Below the pieces are notes generated by a model, which was given only the letters and a program-made list of their open reading frames with translations, was not told where the DNA came from and searched no databases. A stretch of DNA of 64,000 nucleotides from an uncultured Chthonomonas sp. GTDB taxonomy: Bacteria > Armatimonadota > Chthonomonadetes > Chthonomonadales > CAJBBX01. Made by a program: the position numbers and the translations under genes. The stretch is taken from contig CAJBBX010000012.1 of NCBI GenBank assembly GCA_903951425.1, forward strand, positions 62,001 through 126,000. Reading direction: 5' to 3'. Positions 1 through 8,271 of this stretch are shown here, piece by piece; within the stretch, counting starts at the first letter, position 1, and every line of letters starts with the position of its first letter.

Positions 1-944
1 TCCTCCAGGACCGGGTGGATCGAGAAGGTATGCCCTTCGCCGCGCCAGGCGTCGAAGCGCTCGGGCGTGATGCAGGTCTCCGGCACGAGGTACCAGGTGA
101 TCCGGGCGTCGTAGCGGCCCAGCGCGTCGTGCAGCGCTTCGAACTGCTCCGGGGTGGACCAATCCTCGTCGCTGCTCAGCAGCAGCACCGTCGGAGCATC
201 GTCGGGGAAGGGCCAGAGCCACGGCACGCCGCCGTCCTCGGGTCCATCGACGTGCATCGGCGGCGAACAGATCGCATGGCGCAGGAGATGGCACTGGAGG
301 TCGGCCTGAGGCGTCGCCGCGCATTCGGGCGCGAGGAAGCCCGCGAACATGTCGGCGGGCCGCCAGCCGGGCGCCACATGGTTGCCGTGGAGGCCGGACC
401 GGCGCGGGTCGCCTTGCCGGGTCCATGCGATACTGCGGGGCAGATCGTACAGAAAGAACCAGGCCTCGCCGAGGCCCAACGGTAGCCGCACGATCGCCGG
501 CTCGCCGGTGGGTGTGTGCGACGCGTCGCCGGTACAGACCTGGGCAACGACCCGTCCGTTGGCCGGTATGACCATGTGCCGGAGGGCCGCGTGGAACTGC
601 ATGGGTTCCGGCGGCAGCCCCGGCCAGGTCATGCGCAGGAAGCCCTCCACACTGGTGCGGTAGGTGGGCGCGAAGCCGAACTCCTCGGCTCCGTGCGGAT
701 GCGGCGCCAGGAAGACCAGCCGCCCGCCCGCCTCGGCATGGCGGTGCAGCAGGTCCGCCTCGGGCCGGGTGAGGGGCAGGTCGGACGCCAGGACAACCAC
801 ACCGGGCAGGAGGGCGGGCAACCCGTCGCCGAGGCCGCGCACCGTAACGGCCACGCCCTCCATGCGGAGCAGTTCGGAGGTGTAGAGGCCGAAGTCCTCG
901 CGGCCGTCGCTTGCCACGATCAGTGTGACATCGGCGCCGCCCAC
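1..944 (-). CDS. Partial protein: amidotransferase-like N-terminus, polysaccharide-deacetylase-like C-terminus
   Basis: The frame is open from a GTG at 944 to the left edge, so the C-terminus is missing. The start is supported by GGAG 8 nt upstream; the gene begins 3 nt after the stop of the oxidoreductase gene, so the two are probably co-transcribed. The first ~90 residues (VVVLASDLPLTRPEADLL, then AGGRLVFLAPHP) look like the amidotransferase/ThuA-like fold often found in glycosidases. The later part (TVLLLSSDEDWSTPEQF, then ARITWYLVPETCITPERFD) resembles the NodB deacetylase fold: an Asp-containing first strand followed by a helix. No signal peptide is seen. The substrate is unknown; the neighbouring sugar transporter suggests carbohydrate. 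Two-domain reading is inference. Confidence 0.6.
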   Translation of the reverse strand, partial: MGGADVTLIVASDGREDFGLYTSELLRMEGVAVTVRGLGDGLPALLPGVVVLASDLPLTRPEADLLHRHAEAGGRLVFLAPHPHGAEEFGFAPTYRTSVEGFLRMTWPGLPPEPMQFHAALRHMVIPANGRVVAQVCTGDASHTPTGEPAIVRLPLGLGEAWFFLYDLPRSIAWTRQGDPRRSGLHGNHVAPGWRPADMFAGFLAPECAATPQADLQCHLLRHAICSPPMHVDGPEDGGVPWLWPFPDDAPTVLLLSSDEDWSTPEQFEALHDALGRYDARITWYLVPETCITPERFDAWRGEGHTFSIHPVLE

Positions 945-946
945 GG

Positions 947-2020
947 TCAGTACTCCGGCACCGCGACCGGTTGCCCGGTCCGGATCGACTCGAACGCGCA
1001 GACCGCGGGAGCGATGGACCGAGCGGCCTCGCGGGCGTCGATGGCCGGTGGCCGGTCGTCGCGGATGGCGTCTAGGAAGTCCGTCATCATGAAGAGCTCG
1101 CTGGTGCCGTGCCCGCCCTCCAACTCGACGCCGGGGTGGTTCCAGTAGGGCACACCCAGCGGCTTGAGCGCCGCAGGTCCCTCCTCGGCGCGGGTCTGGT
1201 AGAAGACCTGCTCCTGGTCCGTGCGGCCTCCCTCGAAGCTCCCCTGGGAGCCGTAGAGCGAGAAGTAGAGGCAGTAGGGGCGGTGCATGGCGTAGGAGAC
1301 CGTGACCTTGTAAGCGGCGCCGCTCTCGCCGGTGAGCAGCGCCACAGCGGTGGCGGGCTCCGCGTGGCCCTCCACGTAGGCGCCTGAGCCGGTGGCGTAG
1401 ACCCGCGTGAACCGCTTCTCCCCGGCCAGCCAGCGGAGGGTGTCGAAGGCGTGCGGTCCGCCGCCCAGAAAGGTGGTCTGCGGCCGGGCGGGATCGAAGC
1501 GCCAGTGGACCGACCCGTCCTCCTCCACGCCCTTCCAGCCCTCCTCGCGCAGGTTGTGCAGATACTCGGCCTCGCCGTAGAAGACGTCGCCCCAGCACCC
1601 CTCGCCGGCCTTGCGCTTCAGGGCCTCCAGCGCCGGAAGCCAGCGCACCTCGTTGCCCATCATGTACTTCAGCCCGGTCCGCTCCGAGAGCGCAACGATC
1701 CGGTCGATCTCGGCCAGGGAGGTGGCCATGGGTATTTCGGACAGCACATGCTTCCCGGCCTCGAGGGCCAGAATGGCCTGCTCGGCGTGCTGGTGGTCGG
1801 GAGTGGCGATGAGCACGGCATCGACGTCGTCGCGCTTGAGCATGGCGGCATAGTCTTCGCCATGCCACGACGCGCCGCACTGCTCCGCCAGAGCCCGCGC
1901 GCGGTCCGTCCTGATATCGCAGACCGCCGTGATCGTCGTCCTGTGGGGCATGTACCGCGCCACCGGGACGGCGAATCTGCCGCGCCCGGCGCCGACGATC
2001 CCAAGACGAACAGGCTCCAT
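947..2020 (-). CDS. Gfo/Idh/MocA family NAD(P)-dependent oxidoreductase
   Basis: 357 aa, the usual family length. The N-terminus LGIVGAGRGRFAVP is a dinucleotide-binding Rossmann motif, followed by VCDIRTDRARALAEQ, DVDAVLIATPDHQHAEQ and AGKHVLSEIPMATSLAEI. The last normally reads E-K-P; here it is E-I-P, so the Lys often used in catalysis is absent, which suggests an altered reaction or a non-classical subgroup. The C-terminal beta-sheet substrate domain follows. Members oxidise or reduce sugars, inositols or their derivatives in the cytoplasm. It lies downstream of the sugar ABC transporter on the same strand, so oxidation of the imported sugar is a reasonable guess. GGAGG precedes the ATG and lies at the end of a dispersed repeat. 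Confidence 0.88.
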   Translation of the reverse strand: MEPVRLGIVGAGRGRFAVPVARYMPHRTTITAVCDIRTDRARALAEQCGASWHGEDYAAMLKRDDVDAVLIATPDHQHAEQAILALEAGKHVLSEIPMATSLAEIDRIVALSERTGLKYMMGNEVRWLPALEALKRKAGEGCWGDVFYGEAEYLHNLREEGWKGVEEDGSVHWRFDPARPQTTFLGGGPHAFDTLRWLAGEKRFTRVYATGSGAYVEGHAEPATAVALLTGESGAAYKVTVSYAMHRPYCLYFSLYGSQGSFEGGRTDQEQVFYQTRAEEGPAALKPLGVPYWNHPGVELEGGHGTSELFMMTDFLDAIRDDRPPAIDAREAARSIAPAVCAFESIRTGQPVAVPEY

Positions 2021-2320
2021 GCTGACCTCCGTGCCCGAACCCGGTGTGGCTCGAGTGCGCCGTGGTTTCGATATGGCCCGCGCAACGACGGCGCGGGCCT
2101 ACTCAACCGACGGCCTAGCACGTTCGATGCGGCATGCTACGGCGGCCGGCAGCTTCGTGGCGGTGCAGCGGGTTCCCCGAGGAGGTCCTTCCACTTAGTG
2201 TCAGGATGACGTCAAGGGCGGCCCGCCCGCGGCGTCCACCACTACCGATCCATAGGCCCAAAGCCGTCGGTCGAGTGCCGGCCCGCCGCCAGGCGGACCG
2301 GCGTATCGAGACCACGGCGG
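2021..2320 (-). repeat. Composite palindromic intergenic repeat, copy 1
   Basis: Read on the minus strand, this 300-bp gap aligns nearly end to end with 42295-42605. Ordered modules: A, GGTCTCGATACG, a hairpin (stem GCCGGTCCGCC with GGCGGGCCGGC), then CACTCGACCGACGG; B, GCCCTTGACGTCATCCTGAC then GGAAGGACC; C, GGTTGAGTAGG, a GGCCCGCGC/GCGCGGGCC hairpin, then CGAAACCACGGCGCAC; D, TCGGGCACGGAGG. Module D runs directly into the ribosome-binding site of the oxidoreductase gene. No coding potential is seen. It fills the gap between the oxidoreductase and the substrate-binding protein gene. Confidence 0.85.
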
Positions 2321-2330
2321 CGCCGCTCCC

Positions 2331-3365
2331 TTAGAAGTCGAACTTGTCGATGTTGTCCTTGTCGAAGACCAGCGGGTCGCCCAGGATGATCTGGTCGCCG
2401 ACCACCTTCACTGTGCCGATGCGGCCGGCCTTGAACTCGGTGGCGCCGGGTTTCAGTTCGCCCTTGGCCAGGGCCGTGGCGGCGCTGACGGCCAGGTAGC
2501 CCAGGTCCACCGGGCTCCAGAGCACGAACTTCTTGACGGTGCCGTCCTTCACGTACTCGCGCATATCGCTGGGCGTGGCCAGGCCGGTGAGGAACACCTT
2601 GCTGCCCGCGCCGGTCTTGCGTAGCGCCTCGGCTGCGCCGGGGAGGGCCACGGAGGTGATGGCGAAGATGCCCTTCACGTTGGGGTAGGTCTTCAGCGCG
2701 TCGGCGGCCATCTGGGTCGCCTTGGCCTTGTCCTCGCCCGGCGAGATGGGCGTGGGCGACAGGTTCTTCATCTTCGGGTACTTGGCCTGGCGGTACTTCT
2801 CCATCTCGGCCATCCAGATGTTCTGGTTCGACGCGGTGAGAGTGCCCGTGATGATGATGTAGGAGCCCTCGGGGCCGATCGCCTCGGCCATCACGTCCAT
2901 CAGCGACTTGGCGATGCTCTCGGGCGTACACTGCGTCACGAAAAAGTCGCGGGCCTCCTTCTTGGCGTCGGCATCCCACGCGACGACCTTGACGCCGCGC
3001 GACCGGGCCTTGGTGAGGGCCGGGGCGATAGCCTCGGGGTCGTTCGGCGCGATGGCGATGGCATCGAATTTGCGGGCCACCCAGGTCTCGACCAGCTGCG
3101 ACTGCTTCTCGATCGTGTCGCTGCCCGCGGCGGGGCCGTCGTAGACGTAGTCGATGCCGAGCGCCTCGCCGGCTTCCTTGCCGCCCTTGTCCGTGGCGTT
3201 GAAGAAGCTGATGCCTGTGAGCTTCGGCATGAGCCCCACCGTGAGCTTCTTGCCGGTCGCCGCGGAACCCGTGTCAACAGGCTTCGCTCCGTCGTCCTTC
3301 TTCTCCGCGGGCCCGCAGCCTGCCATCAGCAGGGCCGCCAGGGCCGCCATGCCCCATCTTCTCAA
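2331..3365 (-). CDS. Sugar ABC transporter substrate-binding lipoprotein (RhaS/LsrB-like)
   Basis: 344 aa. The N-terminus is a lipoprotein signal with lipobox LMAG-C (Cys17). The mature part is a type-I periplasmic binding fold (Peripla_BP_4): KLTVGLMPKLTGISFF, an AIAPNDPEAIAPAL segment and VVAWDADAKKEARDFFV, in the pattern of rhamnose/AI-2 binders such as RhaS and LsrB. It captures a monosaccharide outside the membrane and hands it to the two permease units encoded just downstream. The start is a TTG with AAGGAG 7 nt upstream. It is separated from the permease gene by only 37 nt, so one operon is likely. Ligand identity (rhamnose or another deoxy-sugar) is inferred from family only. Confidence 0.88.
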   Translation of the reverse strand: MRRWGMAALAALLMAGCGPAEKKDDGAKPVDTGSAATGKKLTVGLMPKLTGISFFNATDKGGKEAGEALGIDYVYDGPAAGSDTIEKQSQLVETWVARKFDAIAIAPNDPEAIAPALTKARSRGVKVVAWDADAKKEARDFFVTQCTPESIAKSLMDVMAEAIGPEGSYIIITGTLTASNQNIWMAEMEKYRQAKYPKMKNLSPTPISPGEDKAKATQMAADALKTYPNVKGIFAITSVALPGAAEALRKTGAGSKVFLTGLATPSDMREYVKDGTVKKFVLWSPVDLGYLAVSAATALAKGELKPGATEFKAGRIGTVKVVGDQIILGDPLVFDKDNIDKFDF

Positions 3366-3402
3366 GGTCCGTCTCCTTTCGCGCCATGGAGGCCGCGCGC
3401 CG

Positions 3403-4377
3403 TCACCTCACGGCGGAGCGGCCCAGCCTCTCGTTGATGATGGCGGTCGCGACCAGCACGATCCCCACCAGGATGATGATGTTCTGGGAGCTTAGCCCGG
3501 CCATCTCCAAGCCGAAGCGGAGGATGCCGAGGATGGCCAACCCAAGCAGCGTACCCACAATAGAGGCATGGCCGCCGCTGATGCGCGTCCCGCCCACTAC
3601 CACGCAGGCGATGGCCTCCAGCTCCATGCCCGCCGCCGTATCGGCCTTGGCGGTGGCGTAGATGGCCGTATGGAGCAGGGCCGCGAAGCCGCACAGGAGG
3701 CCGACGGAGGCGTAGAGGGCGAACTTCAGCCTCCGCACGTCGATGGCTGCGAAGCGCGCGGCTGTCTCGTTCTCGCCGATCAGCTCCGTGAAGCGCCCCA
3801 CCCAGGACCGGTGCATCAGCGCCCAGGCCAGCGCGTAGACGGCCAGCAGGATCACCAGCGGCACGGGCAGGTCGGCGGGGTTGGCGCCGGTGCCGGGCAC
3901 CTTGCAGAGCGAGCCCTGGCCCAGCCAGAGGAAGCCCTCAGGGAAGTCGCCGATGGCCCTGGCCTGACTCAGGCCCATGGCCGCGCCGCGGAAGAGAGAC
4001 ATTGTGGCCAGCGTCACCACCAGCGGCGGCACGCCGATGCGGCTGATAACGGCTCCGTTGGCGGCTCCGGCGGCGAGGCCGGTGGCCAGGGCGGCCCCGG
4101 CGGCGGCCGGCATGGGCCAACCGGCGTCGCGCCGCAGCATGCCCATGGCGATGCCGCAGAGGGCCAGGACCGAGGCCACCGAGAGGTCGATGCCGCCGGT
4201 GGCGATGACGAAGGTCATGGCGGCGGCCAGCAGGCCCGGCGCCACCCAGTAGCGGGTCCGCTCCAACAGGTTGTACGCGTCGAAGAAGCCCTCGACCCTG
4301 AGGGCCAGGATGGTGAAGAGGGCGATGAGAACGAGCAGCAGGATCGCCTCGCGGGAGCGGAGCAGGCGGCGGATCAT
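3403..4377 (-). CDS. Sugar ABC transporter permease (BPD_transp_2 family)
   Basis: 324 aa with about 8-10 hydrophobic segments. It carries the family hallmarks ATGGIDLSVASVLALCG near the N-terminus and AIACVVVGGTRISGGHASIVGT before the last helices. It forms half of the membrane pore; the other half is the permease domain fused to the ATPase encoded just upstream. The ATG at 4377 overlaps the fusion gene's stop (ATGA), indicating translational coupling. The frame stays open upstream of this ATG for several hundred bases, but that part has no membrane character and lies over the real coding frame of the fusion gene. Confidence 0.9.
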   Translation of the reverse strand: MIRRLLRSREAILLLVLIALFTILALRVEGFFDAYNLLERTRYWVAPGLLAAAMTFVIATGGIDLSVASVLALCGIAMGMLRRDAGWPMPAAAGAALATGLAAGAANGAVISRIGVPPLVVTLATMSLFRGAAMGLSQARAIGDFPEGFLWLGQGSLCKVPGTGANPADLPVPLVILLAVYALAWALMHRSWVGRFTELIGENETAARFAAIDVRRLKFALYASVGLLCGFAALLHTAIYATAKADTAAGMELEAIACVVVGGTRISGGHASIVGTLLGLAILGILRFGLEMAGLSSQNIIILVGIVLVATAIINERLGRSAVR

Positions 4378-6923
4378 CGGGCGGCTCCCTTCCGCCGGAG
4401 CAGCGTGTCCGACATCACCGCCAGCAGGATGAGAAGGCCTACAAAGAGGTTCTGCCAGAAGGAACTGACCGCCAGCAGCACCAGGGCGTTGTAGACCATG
4501 GCCACGAGGAAGGCGCCCAGGAGGCCGCCCAGCGCGGAGCCGCGCCCGCCCATGATGTTCGTGCCGCCGATGACGGCTGCGGCGATGGCCTTCATCTCCA
4601 TGCCCTCGCCGGTGTTGGCCTGCACGCTGCCGTAGTAGGCCGTGTCCAGCACCGCCGTGAGGCCCACCAGCAGGCCCGAGACGCCGAAGACGAAGAGCGT
4701 GAGCCGCGCCTTGGAGAGGCCGATGAGCCTCGCGGCGGTCTCGGAGCCGCCCAGGGCAAGCACCTGCCGTCCGGCCAGCGTCCGCGTGAGGACGACGTGC
4801 GCCACGAAGGTGATGGCGAGGACGTATATGACAACCTTGGGCACGCCCAGCAGGTTGCCGTCGGCCAGCATCCGGTAGGCGTGGGGCAGCTCCTGGATGT
4901 CCTTGCCGCCGGTGAAGGTAACGAGCAGGCCCCGGTAGATGCTGATCCCCGCCAGCGTGACAATGATGGGATGGATGCGGGCCAGCAGCGACGTAGCGGC
5001 ATTCACGACGCCGGCGGCGCATCCCAGGGCCATGGCCAGTCCGAGGCAGAGCATTGGTGGCGCCCCGCCCTTGGCGGCCGTGGCTGCGACCGCGCTGCAG
5101 AGCCCGAGCATGGATCCCACGGAGATATCGATGCCGCCCGCGCAGATGATCAAGATCGCGCCCTGGGCCACGATGGCCGGCATGGCGGCGTTGGCAAGGA
5201 TGTCGACAAGGTTCTGCCGCGTGGCGAACTCGCCAGGCTTCAGCGCGGTCATCACCACGGCTAGCGCCACGATGAACGCAACGATCCCCAACTCGCGCAT
5301 GGCGGGAAGGCGGCTACCCTTCCCCCCGGCCCTGCCGCCGGTGGCATCGCCGTTGGTGGCACTGCCGTTAGTGGCACAGCCGTCGGTGGCTCGGGCCTCC
5401 GTGCCCGAGTCCGCCCCCGCCCCCGACGCCCTCGGCACCGCCGCCGATGCAATGGCCTTCTCCCCATCCATCACCGGGTCGAATGTGCCGGTGATGCGCC
5501 CCTGCGACATGGTGGAGACGCGGTCGCTGAGGGCCATCACCTCGGGCAGGTCGGAGGAGATGAGCAGCACCGCCGTGCCCGCCTTGGCCAGGTCGCGGAT
5601 GAGGCGGTGGATCTCGGCCTTGGCGCCCACGTCGACGCCGCGCGTGGGCTCGTCGAGGATCAGCACCTTGGGGTTCGTGGCGCTCCAGCGGCCGAAGACG
5701 ACCTTCTGCTGGTTGCCGCCGCTGAGTGTGCCGATGGCCTGCTCCATGGAGGTGGAGCGGACGCGCATCTCGTCGATGACGGATCGGGTCTGCTCGCGTT
5801 CCTGCCCGCCGCGTACCAGGCCGAACCGGCTCAGGCGGCGCAGGATGGCCACGCTGGCGTTGGTGCGGAGCGGGTGCGTACGGAAGACGCCCTGCACCAG
5901 CCGGTCCTCGGGCAGGTAGGCCAAACCGGCGTCCACGGCATCGCGCGGGGAGCCCGCCCGCAACGGCGCGCCGTCGATGGTGGCCGAACCTGCGGCCAGC
6001 GGCTCCAGCCCGAAGAGCGCCTGCGCCAGCTCGCTCCGCCCGGCGCCCACGAAACCGTAGAGGCCCAGCACCTCGCCGGCGCGAACCTGCAGCGAGACAT
6101 CGCGGAAGGCGCCGCCTGAGCCGCTCGCGCCCGTCACCTTCAGGCGCACCTCGCCCTCCGAGCCGCCGCGCGGCCCGGTCTCCAGATGCATCTCGCGGCC
6201 CACCATGGCGGCGACCAGCGAGTCCACGGTGCAGTCGCCGGCCGGGCGCGTCTCGATGGTCTGCCCGTCGCGCATGACGGTGATGCGGTCGCAGATCTCC
6301 AGCACCTCGTCCAGTCGGTGGCTCACGTAGACGATGCCCACCCCGGCGTCGCGGAGGCGGCGAACCTGCTCGAAGAGGTGGGCCGACTCGTTCTGGGTGA
6401 GCGAGGCGGTGGGCTCATCGAGGAAGAGCACGCGGGCCGCGCCCCCGCCCACGGCTGCGGCGATCTCGGCCATCATGCGGCGGGCCACGGTGAGGCCGCC
6501 GGCCTGGCGCCGCACGTCCAGTTCCTCGCCCAGCACGCCTGCCATGCGCTCGGCCTCGCGGTAGGTTCCGGGCCAGTCGATGAGCCCCGCCGGTCCGCGC
6601 AGCAAGCCGCGGGACAGCAGCATGTTCTCGGCGATCGAGAGCTGGGAGAAGAGGTCGGCCTCCTGATGCACCACAGAGATGCCCAGCTTCGCGGCATCCG
6701 GCGGGCCGCCGAGCCGCACGGCCTCGCCGGCGACCTTCATGACGCCGCCGTCGGGCCGGAAGAGGCCGGTGGCGATGTTGATCAGGGTGCTCTTGCCGGC
6801 GCCGTTCTCGCCCACGAGGCCGTGGACCTCGCCGGGAAGGACCTGCAGGGATGCGCGGCGAAGGGCCGGCGCACCCCCGAAGCTCATGTCGATATCGGTC
6901 AGGGTGAGGATCGGAGGTTCCAT
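4374..6923 (-). CDS. Sugar ABC transporter: ATPase and permease fused in one polypeptide
   Basis: 849 aa. Residues 5-490 are a two-NBD sugar ATPase (RbsA/RhaT type): Walker A GENGAGKST (38-46), FLDEPTASL, then a second NBD with degenerate Walker A GFVGAGRSE, signature LSGGNQQK and LILDEPTRGVDVG. Residues 542-849 are a complete BPD_transp_2 permease with ICAGGIDISVGSMLGL and AAAVIGGTNIMGGRGSALG. Residues ~495-541 are a low-complexity Ala/Gly/Thr linker. In relatives these are usually two genes. The reading frame is continuous, so this is a true fusion unless there is an assembly error. ATG at 6923 has GGAG context; the gene is divergent from the BNR protein and heads the operon. Part of the linker is encoded by a palindromic repeat (5390-5409). 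Confidence 0.9.
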   Translation of the reverse strand: MEPPILTLTDIDMSFGGAPALRRASLQVLPGEVHGLVGENGAGKSTLINIATGLFRPDGGVMKVAGEAVRLGGPPDAAKLGISVVHQEADLFSQLSIAENMLLSRGLLRGPAGLIDWPGTYREAERMAGVLGEELDVRRQAGGLTVARRMMAEIAAAVGGGAARVLFLDEPTASLTQNESAHLFEQVRRLRDAGVGIVYVSHRLDEVLEICDRITVMRDGQTIETRPAGDCTVDSLVAAMVGREMHLETGPRGGSEGEVRLKVTGASGSGGAFRDVSLQVRAGEVLGLYGFVGAGRSELAQALFGLEPLAAGSATIDGAPLRAGSPRDAVDAGLAYLPEDRLVQGVFRTHPLRTNASVAILRRLSRFGLVRGGQEREQTRSVIDEMRVRSTSMEQAIGTLSGGNQQKVVFGRWSATNPKVLILDEPTRGVDVGAKAEIHRLIRDLAKAGTAVLLISSDLPEVMALSDRVSTMSQGRITGTFDPVMDGEKAIASAAVPRASGAGADSGTEARATDGCATNGSATNGDATGGRAGGKGSRLPAMRELGIVAFIVALAVVMTALKPGEFATRQNLVDILANAAMPAIVAQGAILIICAGGIDISVGSMLGLCSAVAATAAKGGAPPMLCLGLAMALGCAAGVVNAATSLLARIHPIIVTLAGISIYRGLLVTFTGGKDIQELPHAYRMLADGNLLGVPKVVIYVLAITFVAHVVLTRTLAGRQVLALGGSETAARLIGLSKARLTLFVFGVSGLLVGLTAVLDTAYYGSVQANTGEGMEMKAIAAAVIGGTNIMGGRGSALGGLLGAFLVAMVYNALVLLAVSSFWQNLFVGLLILLAVMSDTLLRRKGAAR
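5390..5409 (-). repeat. Palindromic repeat module D inside a coding linker
   Basis: The 20-mer CTCGGGCACGGAGGCCCGAG (minus strand) is identical to 42586-42605 at the end of composite repeat copy 2, and the next eight bases match at six positions. Here it is translated in frame within SGTEARATDG in the linker joining the ATPase and permease domains. Confidence 0.75.
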
Positions 6924-6935
6924 TACAGCCTTAAC

Positions 6936-6960
6936 GATTCGCGACACAGGCCGGCGAATC
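6936..6960. promoter_or_regulatory. Inverted repeat in divergent promoter, possible operator
   Basis: GATTCGC and GCGAATC flank a 10-nt spacer in the 97-nt gap between the divergent ABC transporter operon and the BNR protein gene. Such a symmetrical site between divergent carbohydrate genes suggests a repressor or activator site. No cognate regulator is adjacent. Confidence 0.4.
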
Positions 6961-7020
6961 CTGCCGTGCGCCAAGGCGCCGGGCGGGGTATCGTAGAGCG
7001 AAGCGGAAGGGGGAACCGTG

Positions 7021-8187
7021 ATGCACTCTTGGCGACGTGCGGCGTTGGCCGCCGCTCTTGTGGCGAGTTCGGGAGGGCGTTTGATGGCCGATCCGGTGCA
7101 ACAGGCCGAGACGGAGCTTCCGCGTCTGGGCGCGGCGGAGCGCGTGGTGGCCGTTAAGGGCGGGGGATACTTCCCTGTGATGGTGCGCCTGCGCGGCGGC
7201 AAGCTGGTGGCCGTGCTGCGGGGCGGCGCGCCGCACCTGGGCAAGGCGGGGCGGCTCGATTGGATCGAGTCGACCAATGGCGGCCGGACCTGGTCAACTC
7301 CGCGCACCGTGGTCGACAGCGAGTGGGATGACCGCAACCCGGCGCTAGGCCAGATGCGCAACGGAACCCTGGTGCTGGCCTACGGCGAGTGCACCTGCTA
7401 CGACGCCGACGGCAACTGGGACGCGTCGAAGGGCGGCTTCGACCTCTTCTATGTCCTCTCGAAAGATGGCGGCAAGACGTGGAGCCCCAAGCGCCCGCTC
7501 TTCAAGGGGCCGCTGGGCAACGGGTGCTCCCCTTACGGGCGCATCATCGTGCTGAAGGACGGCACCGCACTCATGTCGGTCTACGGCAATGCCAACCCCG
7601 GCTACGAAGGGCCCGGCAAGCCGCCTGCCGGCTCGCACGGCGACATGGTGGGTGTGGTCCGCTCGCGCGACAACGGCGACACCTGGTCGGACTGGTCGCT
7701 CATCTCGGCCACGGACCACAATGAGACCGCGTTGCTGCAGATCCCGTCGGGCGAGATCCTGGCCGCCATGCGCAACGGCAACTCGTATGTCGACATCACC
7801 TCCTCGACCGACGGCGGGCGCACATGGACCGCGCCGCGGCAGGTGACCGGCGACGGCGGGCGGCGCTGGGCCGAGCATCCGGCCGACATGGTCCGCCTCC
7901 GGAGCGGCAAGGTGCTGATGATCACCGGCCGCCGCCACGCGCCACTGGGCGCCATGGCCGTCACGAGCGCCGACGGCGGCCTGAACTGGGGCTACTCTGG
8001 CCGCGTGCTGGTAGGGTGGAACTCGGTGAGCGGTGACTGCGGATACCCCTCCGTGGTACAGAACGCCGATGGGAGCATCGTCTGCCTCTACTACTCGGTC
8101 GGCACAACCGATCTGCCTGGCCAGGAGCAGGCGATCTCGGTTCGCTTTACCGAGAAGCAACTGCGCGAAGCCGCCGCCGGGCGGTGA
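7021..8187 (+). CDS. Secreted BNR-repeat / sialidase-like protein (first of two)
   Basis: 388 aa with an N-terminal Sec signal ending near SSGGRLMA. It has repeated Asp-box motifs typical of six-bladed sialidase propellers: STNGGRTW, SKDGGKTW, SRDNGDTW, STDGGRTW and SADGGLNW. It belongs to the broad exo-alpha-sialidase/BNR family (GH33-like). In soil bacteria many such proteins are not true sialidases, so the sugar cleaved is uncertain. An ATG at 7021 with AGGGGGA 6 nt upstream is preferred to the GTG at 7018. It is divergent from the sugar transporter, suggesting that products released outside are imported. A second paralogue lies at 41186-42286. Confidence 0.82.
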   Translation: MHSWRRAALAAALVASSGGRLMADPVQQAETELPRLGAAERVVAVKGGGYFPVMVRLRGGKLVAVLRGGAPHLGKAGRLDWIESTNGGRTWSTPRTVVDSEWDDRNPALGQMRNGTLVLAYGECTCYDADGNWDASKGGFDLFYVLSKDGGKTWSPKRPLFKGPLGNGCSPYGRIIVLKDGTALMSVYGNANPGYEGPGKPPAGSHGDMVGVVRSRDNGDTWSDWSLISATDHNETALLQIPSGEILAAMRNGNSYVDITSSTDGGRTWTAPRQVTGDGGRRWAEHPADMVRLRSGKVLMITGRRHAPLGAMAVTSADGGLNWGYSGRVLVGWNSVSGDCGYPSVVQNADGSIVCLYYSVGTTDLPGQEQAISVRFTEKQLREAAAGR

Positions 8188-8201
8188 CGAGGCGCCTCGT
8201 C
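8186..8201. other. Perfect 16-bp palindrome at gene end
   Basis: GACGAGGCGCCTCGTC overlaps the stop codon of the BNR gene. It could fold as a short hairpin in the transcript or act as a protein site; it has no T-run, so it is not a classical terminator. Confidence 0.35.
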
Positions 8202-8271
8202 GCGAACGTATGACCCTACAGCCCCCGCCGCCGTCTCGCGGGGTTGGCACAGATCGATACAGGAGACACCC

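Noticed and set aside
3403..5022. A 539-residue open frame covering the second permease and part of the fusion gene
   Set aside because: Only the part after ATG 4377 has permease character; the upstream part is Arg/His/Gly-rich antisense-like translation of the fusion gene, and the ATGA overlap fixes the start.
5300..5460. Possible frameshift or assembly error at the ATPase-permease junction
   Set aside because: The frame is continuous and the linker has plausible flexible composition; no stop codon or duplicated gene end is seen, though reads should confirm it.
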